The notes under the pieces are model-generated. The model had not been told where the DNA came from. It saw nothing but the letters and a program-made list of their open reading frames with translations, and did no database searches. Of a DNA stretch of 64,000 nt, positions 1-8,345 are shown in pieces. The position numbers were made by a program, and so were the translations under genes. This DNA comes from Larkinella humicola. Its GTDB lineage: Bacteria > Bacteroidota > Bacteroidia > Cytophagales > Spirosomataceae. The DNA is taken from NCBI RefSeq assembly GCF_008727875.1, contig NZ_VTWS01000003.1, forward strand, positions 1-64,000, in the 5' to 3' direction. How positions within the stretch are numbered: the stretch's first letter is position 1; every line of letters starts with the position of its first letter.

Positions 1-70
1 TAAAGGGGGAGCTTGGAGCGCGAGAAAACTCCCCCTTTAGGGGGCTGGGGGGCAAAAGCGCGGCAGAACG
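1..70. repeat. Partial or variant family A palindromic element
   Basis: The window opens with an inverted repeat (TAAAGGGGGAG near base 1, CTCCCCCTTTAG near base 30) followed by a G-rich stretch and GGGGGGCAAAAGCG. The right-hand part resembles the right end of the two ~130-bp elements at 37.8 and 59.1 kb (TTTAGGGG...GGGGCAAAAAGCG). It is cut by the window edge or divergent, so membership of the family is tentative. Confidence 0.45.
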
Positions 71-146
71 GACCAACCCGGCGGCTTCGGGCAGAACAGC
101 GAAACGATAAAACCGCTGCAAACGTAGGCTTTAACAGGATTTAGGG

Positions 147-154
147 TACATTTG
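147..154 (+). promoter_or_regulatory. Candidate -7 promoter box of the fucosidase gene
   Basis: TACATTTG matches the Bacteroidota -7 consensus TAnnTTTG and lies 31 bp upstream of the ATG at 186. No good TTTG box is visible about 19 bp further upstream, so only half of the promoter is supported. Confidence 0.35.
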
Positions 155-185
155 AGATTATTCCTACAGCCTACTTTTTCGAAAA

Positions 186-1943
186 ATGACTGCAAAACGG
201 CTCCTGCTCCCGCTGTTTTTTCTCCTGACCACACTCCCGGCGGTTTCACAAAAAGCCTTGCCCCAGGCCCAGCGGCTCCAGTGGTGGCAGCAGGACCGCT
301 TCGGTATGTTTATCCATTGGGGACCGGCGACGCTGACGGGCAAAGAAATTAGCTGGTCGCGGGCGGGTTACGGTAAAAGCCGGTATGATTCGCTGTATCT
401 GCGGTTTAATCCCACCCAATTCGATCCGAAAGAATGGGTGCGCCTGGCGAAAGCCAGCGGCCTGAAATACGTTGTGCTCACTGCCAAACACCACGACGGT
501 TTCTGTTTGTGGAACACCAAAACCATTCCCTACAACATCATGTCATCGCCGTTTGGGCGGGACGTTTGCAAGGAACTGGCCGATGCCGTTCACGATGCCG
601 GGCTTGAACTGGGCTGGTATTTTTCGCCCGGCGACTGGAAAGACCCCGACTGCCGCAATCCCGACCGGGAACGAAACGCCGTGTTTGAAACCCGGATGTT
701 GCAGCAACTTACCGAACTGTTGACCAATTACGGCAAAATCAGTCTGCTGTGGATCGATTACGACGGCTGGCCCTGCCCGACCGACCCGAAAAACGTGTAT
801 GAGCTGGCGCATCGCCTGCAACCCGGTATTATCCTGGACAACCGGCTCGAAGCCTTCAACCCCGACGAGTCGCACGGCCAGCCGGGCCGCTACGGCGATT
901 ATGTTACGCCTGAAGGTTTCGTGGCCGGTTATGGCCGTGTTCCCTGGGAAACCTGCACCAATTTAGGCCACCAGTGGGCGTGGCGGTTTGAAGACAAGCC
1001 TCGGGCTGCGAAAGAAGTCGTGCATACGTTACTGCGGTGTGTGGGTGGCAATGGAAACCTACTGCTCAATGTCGGCCCCGACAGCCTGGGGCAGATTCCG
1101 CCCTTGTTTGCCAGCCGTTTGCAGGAAGTCGGGGCCTGGATCAAGCCCCGGGAAGTCGCTATCTACGGCACCAAAGGCGGCCCCTACACCCCCGCTCAGG
1201 AGTATGTCTGTACGCAAAAAGACAACCGGATTTTTCTGCACCTGCTGGCAGGAACCACCAGCGAAGTGGTGTTACCACCCCTGCCCGCGACGATCAAACA
1301 GGCTGCCCTGCTCAATGGCGCGAAGCTGACTTTTTCGCAAAATAAAGAGCAGGTTCGGCTGATCGTGCCGGTTTCAGCGCGCGACTCCATTGCGACGATA
1401 ATCACCCTGACCCTCGACCGCCCGGCTTCGCAACTGGCTCCCATTCTGCCGTTTTCGAAAACCGGGTCGCTGGCCTATGGCAAAAAACCGTCGGCTTCGA
1501 GCGCGGTGGGGCCGTTTCTGCACGATGCGGGGGCCGCTTTCGACGACAACAAGGCGACCTACTGGAAGCTCGGCCGTCGAAGCGATGCTAATTTTGAGGC
1601 TAATTACGGAAAACCGCTTCACTATCAGACGAAAGAAGCCCAGGCTAACTACGAAAGCACCGGCTGGCTGCAGGTTGATTTAGGAAAACCGCAACCCGTT
1701 GGGCAAATCGTGCTGCAGGAATTTCAGCGAAAAAACAACCCGGAGCTGATTCCAAAAATCAGCCGATTCAGCGTGCAGTATCAGAACGGCAACGAATGGG
1801 TAACGCTGGCGACGGGCCGGGAAATGGGCGACGAATGGCGGCAGGAAATTCCGCCCGTCACGGCGCAGCGGTTTCGGTTGGTCATTCTCGAATCATCGGG
1901 CAGCATCGGGGTTAGTGAATTTCAGTTGTTACCACCCAACTAG
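186..1943 (+). CDS. Alpha-L-fucosidase, GH29, with C-terminal discoidin-type domain
   Basis: Secreted glycoside hydrolase of family GH29, which removes alpha-L-fucose from glycans by a retaining mechanism. Residues 1-21 form a signal peptide (hydrophobic run ending AVSQ). The catalytic (beta/alpha)8 domain spans roughly residues 25-340 and shows the family motifs FGMFIHWGP, TAKHHDGFCLW and LLWIDYDGW; the Asp of WID (about residue 191) is the likely nucleophile. A short beta domain follows (about 345-430). Residues about 470-585 resemble an F5/8 type C (discoidin) carbohydrate-binding domain, with WLQVDLGKPQPVGQI and a closing RFRLVILES. The length (585 aa) is normal for GH29 plus an added binding domain. 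It ends 23 bp before the convergent response-regulator gene and has no local partners, so it appears to be a stand-alone gene. The start is chosen because it gives a complete signal peptide. Confidence 0.9.
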   Translation: MTAKRLLLPLFFLLTTLPAVSQKALPQAQRLQWWQQDRFGMFIHWGPATLTGKEISWSRAGYGKSRYDSLYLRFNPTQFDPKEWVRLAKASGLKYVVLTAKHHDGFCLWNTKTIPYNIMSSPFGRDVCKELADAVHDAGLELGWYFSPGDWKDPDCRNPDRERNAVFETRMLQQLTELLTNYGKISLLWIDYDGWPCPTDPKNVYELAHRLQPGIILDNRLEAFNPDESHGQPGRYGDYVTPEGFVAGYGRVPWETCTNLGHQWAWRFEDKPRAAKEVVHTLLRCVGGNGNLLLNVGPDSLGQIPPLFASRLQEVGAWIKPREVAIYGTKGGPYTPAQEYVCTQKDNRIFLHLLAGTTSEVVLPPLPATIKQAALLNGAKLTFSQNKEQVRLIVPVSARDSIATIITLTLDRPASQLAPILPFSKTGSLAYGKKPSASSAVGPFLHDAGAAFDDNKATYWKLGRRSDANFEANYGKPLHYQTKEAQANYESTGWLQVDLGKPQPVGQIVLQEFQRKNNPELIPKISRFSVQYQNGNEWVTLATGREMGDEWRQEIPPVTAQRFRLVILESSGSIGVSEFQLLPPN

Positions 1944-1966
1944 TCAACGAATTACACCCGATGCCC

Positions 1967-2656
1967 TTAATTTTTGAGCCGACCGGATTTTTCTTCCAGC
2001 GCCAGCCGGATCAGATCGACGGTATTTTTGACGCCCACTTTTTTCAGAATACTAGCCCGCTGGTTCGCTACGGTATTGGTGCTGATGTCAAATTTTTTGG
2101 CGATTTCCTGGCTGTTCATCCCTTCCGTCAGACAGGTCAGGATCTGGGCTTCCCGCGAGCTAACCTTGTTCCAGATGGACGAACGGTTTTTGGAAACCTG
2201 GCTGTGGTCTTCTTTTAGGGTGGCCGTTTCGGGCACTACCCAATGTCTGATAATCACCGTCGAAGCACTCGGCGGATAATACAATTCGCCGTCGACCACG
2301 GCCCGAACCGCCCGCAGGATTTCTTCGCGGTCGGTGTCTTTCTGCAAATAACCGGCGGCTCCATACTGCACCGATTTCAGGATGTAATCCTTGTTGTTGT
2401 GCATACTGAACATCAGAATCCGGATTTTGGGGTATTGGCGGGTTATGATCTGCAGGGCTTCGATGCCCGACATGCGGGGCATGGTGATGTCCAGAAACAG
2501 CACGTCCGGCTTCACCACCGGAATCAGATCGATGGCTTCGTCGCCGTCGGGAGCTTCGCCAACCACCTCAATATCAACTTCATCTTCCAGCAAGGTCCGA
2601 ACCCCTTTTCGTACCACAGAATGGTCGTCGGCAACAAGAATTCGTATCGGCATCAT
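1967..2656 (-). CDS. NarL/FixJ-type response regulator
   Basis: Two-component response regulator and probable transcription factor. The receiver domain (residues 5-120) has the acidic pair D10-D11, the phospho-acceptor D56 in FLDITMPRMSG, and a Lys in YLQKDTD. A LuxR/GerE-type helix-turn-helix follows at about 160-220 (SSREAQILTCLTEGMNSQEIAKK is split by the recognition region). Its ATG overlaps the stop of the upstream sensor kinase gene (ATGA), so the two are translationally coupled and form a cognate pair. Both lie downstream of nirB and nirD on the same strand, so the pair most likely controls nitrate/nitrite assimilation, as NarL does in enterobacteria. The assignment as a nitrate regulator is inferred from context and from the sensor of the partner kinase. 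Confidence 0.9.
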   Translation of the reverse strand: MMPIRILVADDHSVVRKGVRTLLEDEVDIEVVGEAPDGDEAIDLIPVVKPDVLFLDITMPRMSGIEALQIITRQYPKIRILMFSMHNNKDYILKSVQYGAAGYLQKDTDREEILRAVRAVVDGELYYPPSASTVIIRHWVVPETATLKEDHSQVSKNRSSIWNKVSSREAQILTCLTEGMNSQEIAKKFDISTNTVANQRASILKKVGVKNTVDLIRLALEEKSGRLKN

Positions 2657-4110
2657 CCGTTCGTAGTGTCTGGTAAAGTGACGGCAACTTTCGTTCCTTT
2701 TTTCAATTTCGACGTAATCGTCAGGTCGCCGTTCATCAAACGGGCCCGGGTGCGCATGTTTTCCAGGCCATTGATGGGCTGAATTCCTTTTTCGTACTTC
2801 GGAGTCGATTTCACGGAAAAACCCTTTCCGTTGTCTTCCACCGTCAATACAATTCGGGGCGCTCGTTGCCAGCTGATCCGGATTTTCTGAGCCTGAGCAT
2901 GCTTGATGGCGTTGTTCAGGGCTTCCTGCGCAATCCGGTACAGGCCAATTTCCACCGCTGGCGGCAGCCTGCTTTCGTCACGATCTCCTTCAAAGATAAC
3001 CTCAATTCCGGATGATCGGGCCGTTTGTTCCGCTAATAATTGCAAGGTTGCGCCCAAACCGAAGTCACCCAGCACCGACGGCATCAGGTTGTGCGACGTC
3101 TGGCGGGTGGTCTGAATAACGTCATAAATCAGCTCGCACAATTCCTCGAACCGTTGCCGGTGTTTGGGTTCCGGAAACGGAATGACCTTTAGTTTTTCAG
3201 CGTGCAGTTTCAGGCCGGTCAGCATCTGCCCGATGCCGTCGTGGAGTTCGCGCGCAAACCGGCGCCGTTCTTCCTCCTGCCCTTCCAGCAAGCCCGCCGA
3301 CCGCACGGTTTCCTCGGCAATCTGCAAACGGTATTTTTCTTCGGTAGCCCGCAAAAGTTCGCGCTGGGTTTTAACCAACTGTTGGTTAGCCACTTCCAGA
3401 TCTGTGTTGGCCACCGCCAGGCTTTCGTTCACCGCCCGCAACGCATCGTCCGATTCGGTCAGTTTCCGAATCACATTTTTGGTATGCGTCACCACCGGCC
3501 GGAAAATCAGCAGCCCTTCGATCAGCAGCGTCAGCAGGGTCGCCACCGTCAGCACCCACTCGATCTGCTCAAGCGACCGAACCCGTTCGAAGCTTTCTTT
3601 ATCGAACTGAAACACGATGGCATTCATCTGATTCAGAAACGAAGGCTCGTCGCGCAGAATGACCTGCAGGGCGGTTTTCCTCTGCTCCGGCGATGCCGAA
3701 GCGACACCGATCCGCACCAGGCTTTGGTACATGGACTGAAAAACCGGCTCGATCTCCGCGAACATTCGGTTGATCTGGCGGCTTTTTCGCACCACATACG
3801 CCTTTTCCATCCGCAAATCGCCGTTCCGCAACTGAATGTGGCTCTGGCTCCAGGTTTGCAGCAGCGCCGAAAACGACGCCGTATCGGCCGTCGGCGTTCC
3901 CGTGGTCCGGAGCAGCGCCAGTTTCGTCAGTCGCTGGCTCAACATGCGTTGCCGACCTGCCACGTTCACCACCCGGCTGTCGTCGTAGTGATCGCTCAGC
4001 GTCTGGCGGATAAACAGCAGCCCGGTCAGCGATAACACGGCTATGCACGTTAACGCCAGAACGTAAAACCGGGTTAACCGGCGGGCTACCTGCTCATCGA
4101 GTTGATTCAT
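2653..4110 (-). CDS. NarX-like membrane sensor histidine kinase
   Basis: Inner-membrane sensor kinase of the HisKA_3 (NarL-partner) class. A first membrane helix lies at about residues 15-35 and a second at about 180-200. The periplasmic part between them is of the PilJ/NarX type and contains VVNVAGRQRMLSQR at about residues 44-57, which resembles the nitrate-binding P-box of NarX (a family comparison, not proof). A coiled coil (about 210-265) leads to the phospho-acceptor helix EEERRRFARELHDGIGQ with His near 290, and then to a HATPase domain (NNAIKHA; DNGKGFS). The gene starts 7 bp after the nirD stop and overlaps the response regulator by ATGA, so it belongs to the nirB-nirD operon. It is expected to sense periplasmic nitrate or nitrite. 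Confidence 0.85.
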   Translation of the reverse strand: MNQLDEQVARRLTRFYVLALTCIAVLSLTGLLFIRQTLSDHYDDSRVVNVAGRQRMLSQRLTKLALLRTTGTPTADTASFSALLQTWSQSHIQLRNGDLRMEKAYVVRKSRQINRMFAEIEPVFQSMYQSLVRIGVASASPEQRKTALQVILRDEPSFLNQMNAIVFQFDKESFERVRSLEQIEWVLTVATLLTLLIEGLLIFRPVVTHTKNVIRKLTESDDALRAVNESLAVANTDLEVANQQLVKTQRELLRATEEKYRLQIAEETVRSAGLLEGQEEERRRFARELHDGIGQMLTGLKLHAEKLKVIPFPEPKHRQRFEELCELIYDVIQTTRQTSHNLMPSVLGDFGLGATLQLLAEQTARSSGIEVIFEGDRDESRLPPAVEIGLYRIAQEALNNAIKHAQAQKIRISWQRAPRIVLTVEDNGKGFSVKSTPKYEKGIQPINGLENMRTRARLMNGDLTITSKLKKGTKVAVTLPDTTNG

Positions 4111-4117
4111 CCGGTCT

Positions 4118-4474
4118 CTATTCTACTCCAATATACACCATTCCGTTGGTCACTTTCACCGGAAAGGTCATAATCTGGTAGCCATCGTCGTTCAGGCACT
4201 GGCCCGTCTGGAGCGAAAACGTCTTTTTGTGGAACGGACAGGCCACTTTCGGCTCGTCGCCCTGGCTACCGATCATGCCCCGCGAAAGGGCCATCTGCTG
4301 GCGGTGCGGGCATTCGTTGTCCGTCGCGTACCATTCGCCCCGGCGCGCAAAATTGTAAATGGCGATCTGGTGACCGTTGATCAGGACACAGGCTCCGCCA
4401 TCGACTGGAACATCCTCGGCCCGGCAGGCCAGATACCATATAATTTCTTCTTTTTCAGCGAATAAAGTTTCCAT
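4118..4474 (-). CDS. nirD: Nitrite reductase small subunit, Rieske type
   Basis: Small subunit of the cytoplasmic NAD(P)H-dependent nitrite reductase, a Rieske-fold protein that works with NirB. The protein (118 aa) shows a Rieske-like arrangement ECPHRQ ... ACPFHKKTF, so the Cys-x-His pairs of a [2Fe-2S] site are retained (C-P-H and C-P-F-H). Many NirD proteins have lost these residues, so cluster binding is plausible here. The frame stays open up to 4570, but that extension would be translated from the palindromic repeats at 4520-4661. The ATG at 4474 gives METLFAEKEE and the normal family length, so it is preferred. The gene sits between nirB and the sensor kinase. Confidence 0.85.
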   Translation of the reverse strand: METLFAEKEEIIWYLACRAEDVPVDGGACVLINGHQIAIYNFARRGEWYATDNECPHRQQMALSRGMIGSQGDEPKVACPFHKKTFSLQTGQCLNDDGYQIMTFPVKVTNGMVYIGVE

Positions 4475-4519
4475 GATTTTTGCGTCTGGAGAAAAGAAAA
4501 TGACAATGATTTGTTCATA

Positions 4520-4661
4520 GCCCACGGTTTTAACCGTGGGGCAACCAACCCGTATACGATACTCCGGCAACCGTTTTAACGGTTTTGGGCGTTGGCCAAA
4601 CCGTTAAAACGGTTTATAATCGGCCTGAAACCTCGCCTGTTCCCACGGTTAAAACCGTGGG
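4520..4661. repeat. Family D: cluster of four hairpins between nirB and nirD
   Basis: Four short palindromes occur in 142 bp: CCCACGGTTTTAACCGTGGG (4521-4540), AACCGTTTTAACGGTT (4569-4584), AAACCGTTAAAACGGTTT (4598-4615) and CCCACGGTTAAAACCGTGGG (4642-4661). The outer two match each other except for the central bases, as do the inner two, so the whole cluster is symmetrical, like a REP pair arrangement. It lies in the nirB-nirD spacer and would form strong hairpins in the operon mRNA. Confidence 0.85.
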
Positions 4662-4689
4662 CTGTTAAATCCAATAAATTCACCGGGGA

Positions 4690-7209
4690 TTACTTCCACT
4701 CCTTTGCCCGTTTCATCTCCCGCAGCGATTCGAATTCTACCGTTGGGTCTTTTTGTTCAGGAACGTTGACGAAGTGGGCAAACCGCTTGCGGAGTTCGGG
4801 GTTGTCAACCACTTCTTTCCATTCGCATTTGAAGGTGTCGACCAGCAACTGCATCTCGCGCTCCAGATCGTCGGCAATGCCCAGCACATCGTCCACGACG
4901 ACGGCTTTCAAATACGTCATGCCGCCTTCCATTTTGTTCATCCAGGTGGCGGTGCGCGTCAGCGGGTCGGCGGTTTTGATGTAAAACATCAGGAACCGGT
5001 CAATGTAGCGGATGCAGGTCTCCTTGTCGACATCCGAAGCCAGCAACTGCGCATGCTGCGGTTTGGAGCCGCCGTTGCCACCGACGTATAGATTCCAGCC
5101 TTTTTCGGTCGCAATAATGCCAAAATCCTTGCTTTGCGCTTCGGCACATTCGCGGATACAGCCCGACACGCCCGACTTGATTTTGTGCGGAGAACGAACG
5201 CCCTTGTAGCGGTCTTCCACTTCGATGGCAAACGACACTGAATCCTGCACCCCGAAACGGCACCAGGTGCTGCCGACGCAGCTTTTCACCGTCCGCAGGG
5301 ATTTGCCGTACGCGTGGCCGCTTTCAAACCCGGCGTTGATCAGTTCTTCCCAGATCAGGGGCAGATCGCCGACGTGGGCACCGAAGAGGTCGATGCGCTG
5401 TCCGCCGGTTATTTTGGTATACAAACCGTATTTTTTGGCCACCTGACCAATCACGATCAGTTTATCGGGCGTAATTTCGCCCCCCGGAATGCGCGGCACG
5501 ACCGAATAGGTGCCGCCTTTCTGGATGTTCGCCAGAAACCGGTCGTTGGAATCCTGAATGGTCGCCCGCCCTTTTTCGAGAATATTTTCGTTCCACAAAC
5601 TCGCCAGAATCGACGCCACCGCCGGTTTGCAAACCTCGCAGCCGTCGCCTTTTCCGAACGTGTCCAGCACGTCGTCAAACGTTTTCAGGCTGTTCATTTT
5701 CACCAGATCCAGCAGTTCCTGGCGGGTGTAATCAATGTGCTCGCAAAGCACATTCCGAACGTAGTGGCCCTGCTGTTTCTGCACGCCCTGAATCAAATCT
5801 TTCACCAACGGCGTACAACCGCCACAACCCGTGCAGGCTTTGGTCGCTTTCTTGAGGGAATCGATGGTCGTGTGGCCGTTTTCACCGATTTCGTGGCACA
5901 GCATCGCCTTGGTAATGGCTTCGCAGGAACAGATCAGCGCATCGTCGGGCAAACCCATGACGCCTGCTCCCGCTTCTTCGCCCCCGCGCGAACCAAGGAT
6001 TAAGTCTTCCGGATCGGGTGGCAGGATGGTTTTATTCTTGCAGGTTTGCAGCAGCATGTTATACTGATCGGCATCGCCCACCAGAATACCGCCCAGCAGC
6101 GTTTTGCCATCGGCCGAAATATTAATGCGCTTGTAAACGCCTTTGGCTTTGTTTTCGTAGGCGATGGTCCGGCAGGACGGTTCGGCAATGAACGGATCAC
6201 CAAAACTGGCGACATCAGTGCCGATCAGCTTCAGCTTGGTCGACATGTCGAACGGTTTGAATTCCTTCTCCTCGCCCATCAACCGGGACGCCACCACCTC
6301 CGCCATTTCGTAACCCGGCGCCACCAACCCATAGATCATGTGGTGAACGACAGCGCATTCGCCAATCGCAAAAACCGCTGGATCAGCCGTTTGCAGGAAA
6401 TTATCGACCACAATACCCCCGCGCGGGTGCGTATCGAGGCCCGTCGCTTTCGCCAGCTCGTCGCGCGGACGAATCCCGGCGGAGATGATCAGCATATCGA
6501 CATCCAGCGTGCTGCCATCCGCAAACTGGATGCCTTTGATGGTGTCCTCGCCCGTAATTTCCTGCGTACTTTTGGAGAGGTGGATGTTCAGGCCCAGCGC
6601 TTCGAGTTGGCGTTGCAGAATACCGGAGCCCGCATCGTCAATTTGCCGGGGCATCAGGCGGGGCGCAAATTCGATCACGTGGGCGGTTTCCAGACCGAGG
6701 TCGAGCAGGGCTTTGGCCGCTTCCAGACCCAGTAAACCGCCCCCCATGACGGCCCCTTTCCGTGCTCTGCGCGCATACGATTGAATGAGGTCCAGGTCTT
6801 CGATGGTGCGGTACACGAACACCCCGTCTTTCTCGACGCCGGCCACGGGTGGTACAAACGCGCCGGAGCCGGTGGCCAGGATCAGATAGTCATAAGGTAC
6901 TACCATGCCGTGGTGCGAACGAACTTCCTTCCGCTTCCGGTCAATGTCCACCACCGGGTCGGTCAAATACAGTTGGATGCCGTTTTCGGCATACCACGAT
7001 TCGGGCGCCATCGTGAGGTCTTCGGCCGTTTTTCCATCGAAATAGGCACTCAAATGGACGCGATCGTAGGCTACCCGCGGTTCTTCCCCAAAAACCGTCA
7101 GGGTAAACTGCACCCCGTTTTTTTGTTTGGCTACTAATTTTTCACAGAATTTGTAGCCTACCATGCCATTGCCTACGACGACGACATGCCTCATTTTGTT
7201 TGTGTTCAT
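4690..7209 (-). CDS. nirB: Nitrite reductase [NAD(P)H] large subunit
   Basis: Large subunit of the assimilatory sirohaem nitrite reductase, which reduces nitrite to ammonium with six electrons from NAD(P)H. Domain order over 839 aa: FAD/NAD-binding pyridine nucleotide oxidoreductase (residues 1-400; VVVGNGMVGYKF, GGGLLGLEAA); BFD-like [2Fe-2S] domain (about 425-480; CSCEAITKAM ... CTGCGG); ferredoxin-like half domain (about 555-620); and sirohaem/[4Fe-4S] domain (about 625-770; CVGSTWCRFG ... SGCIRECAEAQ). All expected cluster cysteines are present and the length is typical. It is transcribed divergently from the sirohaem methyltransferase gene, which makes its cofactor precursor, and is the first gene of the nirB-nirD-sensor-regulator operon. 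Confidence 0.95.
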   Translation of the reverse strand: MNTNKMRHVVVVGNGMVGYKFCEKLVAKQKNGVQFTLTVFGEEPRVAYDRVHLSAYFDGKTAEDLTMAPESWYAENGIQLYLTDPVVDIDRKRKEVRSHHGMVVPYDYLILATGSGAFVPPVAGVEKDGVFVYRTIEDLDLIQSYARRARKGAVMGGGLLGLEAAKALLDLGLETAHVIEFAPRLMPRQIDDAGSGILQRQLEALGLNIHLSKSTQEITGEDTIKGIQFADGSTLDVDMLIISAGIRPRDELAKATGLDTHPRGGIVVDNFLQTADPAVFAIGECAVVHHMIYGLVAPGYEMAEVVASRLMGEEKEFKPFDMSTKLKLIGTDVASFGDPFIAEPSCRTIAYENKAKGVYKRINISADGKTLLGGILVGDADQYNMLLQTCKNKTILPPDPEDLILGSRGGEEAGAGVMGLPDDALICSCEAITKAMLCHEIGENGHTTIDSLKKATKACTGCGGCTPLVKDLIQGVQKQQGHYVRNVLCEHIDYTRQELLDLVKMNSLKTFDDVLDTFGKGDGCEVCKPAVASILASLWNENILEKGRATIQDSNDRFLANIQKGGTYSVVPRIPGGEITPDKLIVIGQVAKKYGLYTKITGGQRIDLFGAHVGDLPLIWEELINAGFESGHAYGKSLRTVKSCVGSTWCRFGVQDSVSFAIEVEDRYKGVRSPHKIKSGVSGCIRECAEAQSKDFGIIATEKGWNLYVGGNGGSKPQHAQLLASDVDKETCIRYIDRFLMFYIKTADPLTRTATWMNKMEGGMTYLKAVVVDDVLGIADDLEREMQLLVDTFKCEWKEVVDNPELRKRFAHFVNVPEQKDPTVEFESLREMKRAKEWK

Positions 7210-7487
7210 AGTTATTAGTAACTATAGTTATAAAACAAACCCGTTTATTTTTTGTACTATTTCAGTAAAATTCCCCAATTACTCCTGAAATACTACGATT
7301 CAAAATTAAACTGATTTTTCCCAATTTCCTATATTTTTATTCGGTCACACCTAAATTTTAATCCTGTTTTTATTGAATTAACTTGTTTTTCCAAATTATG
7401 TCTTTAATTTTGAACCAATAATTCAATAGTTATCAAATACTAACAATAGTACATTTTAACTATTCATCATTACTAAACACCAAAGCG
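7210..7487. promoter_or_regulatory. AT-rich divergent control region between nirB and the sirohaem methyltransferase gene
   Basis: This 278-bp spacer is much more AT-rich than its surroundings. The heptamer ATAGTTA or its complement TAACTAT occurs near both ends: at 7208-7214, 7219-7225 and 7224-7230 on the nirB side (7219-7230 is a perfect 12-bp palindrome, TAACTATAGTTA), and at 7426-7432 and 7457-7463 on the other side (an inverted pair 24 bp apart). This symmetry suggests operators for a regulator acting on both genes, possibly the NarL-like protein. The recurrence is seen in the sequence; the binding is inferred. Confidence 0.5.
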
Positions 7488-8270
7488 ATGAAGCCAAAGC
7501 TTACACTCGTGGGGGCGGGTCCCGGCGACGGCGAATTGATCACCTTGAAAGGGATCAGGGCGCTTCAGAAAGCCGACGTTGTGCTGTACGACGATCTGGC
7601 CAATGACTCCTTACTGGATTTTGCACCCCAACACGCGCTGAAAACCTACGTGGGGAAACGGGCGGGGAAGGCATCGTTTACGCAGGAGGAAATCAACGGG
7701 TTGATTGTGCGGATGGCGCAGGAACACGGCCACGTGGTTCGGCTGAAAGGCGGTGATTCGTACGTATTCGGACGCGGATATGAGGAATACGAACACGTCC
7801 GGCAGTACGGTATTCCGTGCGATGTCGTTCCCGGTGTTTCCAGTTGCATTGCGGTTCCGGCTTCGCAGGGCATTCCGGTCACGTCCCGCGGGGTCAGTGA
7901 AAGCTTCTGGGTCATCACCGGCACCACGCGCCACGGCGAACTGTCCGACGATCTGCGGCTGGCGGTTCAGTCAAAAGCGACGGTGGTGGTGTTGATGGGG
8001 GTGAATAAACTGGCGGAGATCTGCGCACTCTACTGCCAGGCCGGTCGGGGCCATGTCCCGATGGCGGTTATTCAGAACGGAACCCGCATCAACGAACAGA
8101 GTGTGGTGGGTCAGGTCTGGAAAATGCCTCATCTCGTAGCAGAGCATGGCGTGGGGGCGCCGGCTGTGCTGGTGATCGGCGAAGTGGTTGCCCTGCATCC
8201 GGCCTACCTGGCCGAATGCCTGCGCAGCATTTCGGTAGACAGTTTACAGTATTCGGTTTACGGTGGCTGA
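7488..8270 (+). CDS. cobA: Uroporphyrinogen-III C-methyltransferase
   Basis: S-adenosylmethionine-dependent methyltransferase (SUMT) that methylates uroporphyrinogen III at C2 and C7 to give precorrin-2, the precursor of sirohaem. The protein (260 aa) opens with LTLVGAGPGDGELITLKG, the P-loop-like family motif, followed by LKGGDSYVFGRGYEE, VPGVSSCIAVPASQGIPVT and VVVLMGVNKL, all typical of this family. Its place next to nirB fits, because nitrite reductase needs sirohaem. The gene is a stand-alone SUMT with no CysG-type fusion. Its last residues (about QYSVYGG) and its stop are encoded inside the left arm of the palindromic element at 8247-8345, so the natural C-terminus has probably been replaced or extended by repeat sequence. 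Confidence 0.92.
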   Translation: MKPKLTLVGAGPGDGELITLKGIRALQKADVVLYDDLANDSLLDFAPQHALKTYVGKRAGKASFTQEEINGLIVRMAQEHGHVVRLKGGDSYVFGRGYEEYEHVRQYGIPCDVVPGVSSCIAVPASQGIPVTSRGVSESFWVITGTTRHGELSDDLRLAVQSKATVVVLMGVNKLAEICALYCQAGRGHVPMAVIQNGTRINEQSVVGQVWKMPHLVAEHGVGAPAVLVIGEVVALHPAYLAECLRSISVDSLQYSVYGG

Positions 8271-8345
8271 CGCACGGTGGCCAACGCCAGAACAAGCATG
8301 CGTCAGCCACCGTAAACCGAATACTGTAAACCGAATACCGTAAAA
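8247..8345. repeat. Family B palindromic element
   Basis: A perfect 28-bp inverted repeat (8247-8274 against 8299-8326) surrounds a 24-bp loop. The arm begins CAGTATTCGGTTTACGG and the inner end of the stem is GGCTGACGCA. After the right arm a partial second copy of the arm follows (TAAACCGAATACCGTAAAA). The left arm overlaps the last codons and stop of the upstream gene. A related copy lies at 44690-44787 between susC and susD. Confidence 0.9.

Noticed and set aside
3202-4035. Plus-strand frame of 277 codons opposite the sensor kinase
   Set aside because: It is rich in His/Arg/Gln, as expected for the reverse of a GC-rich gene, and the kinase is clear on the other strand.
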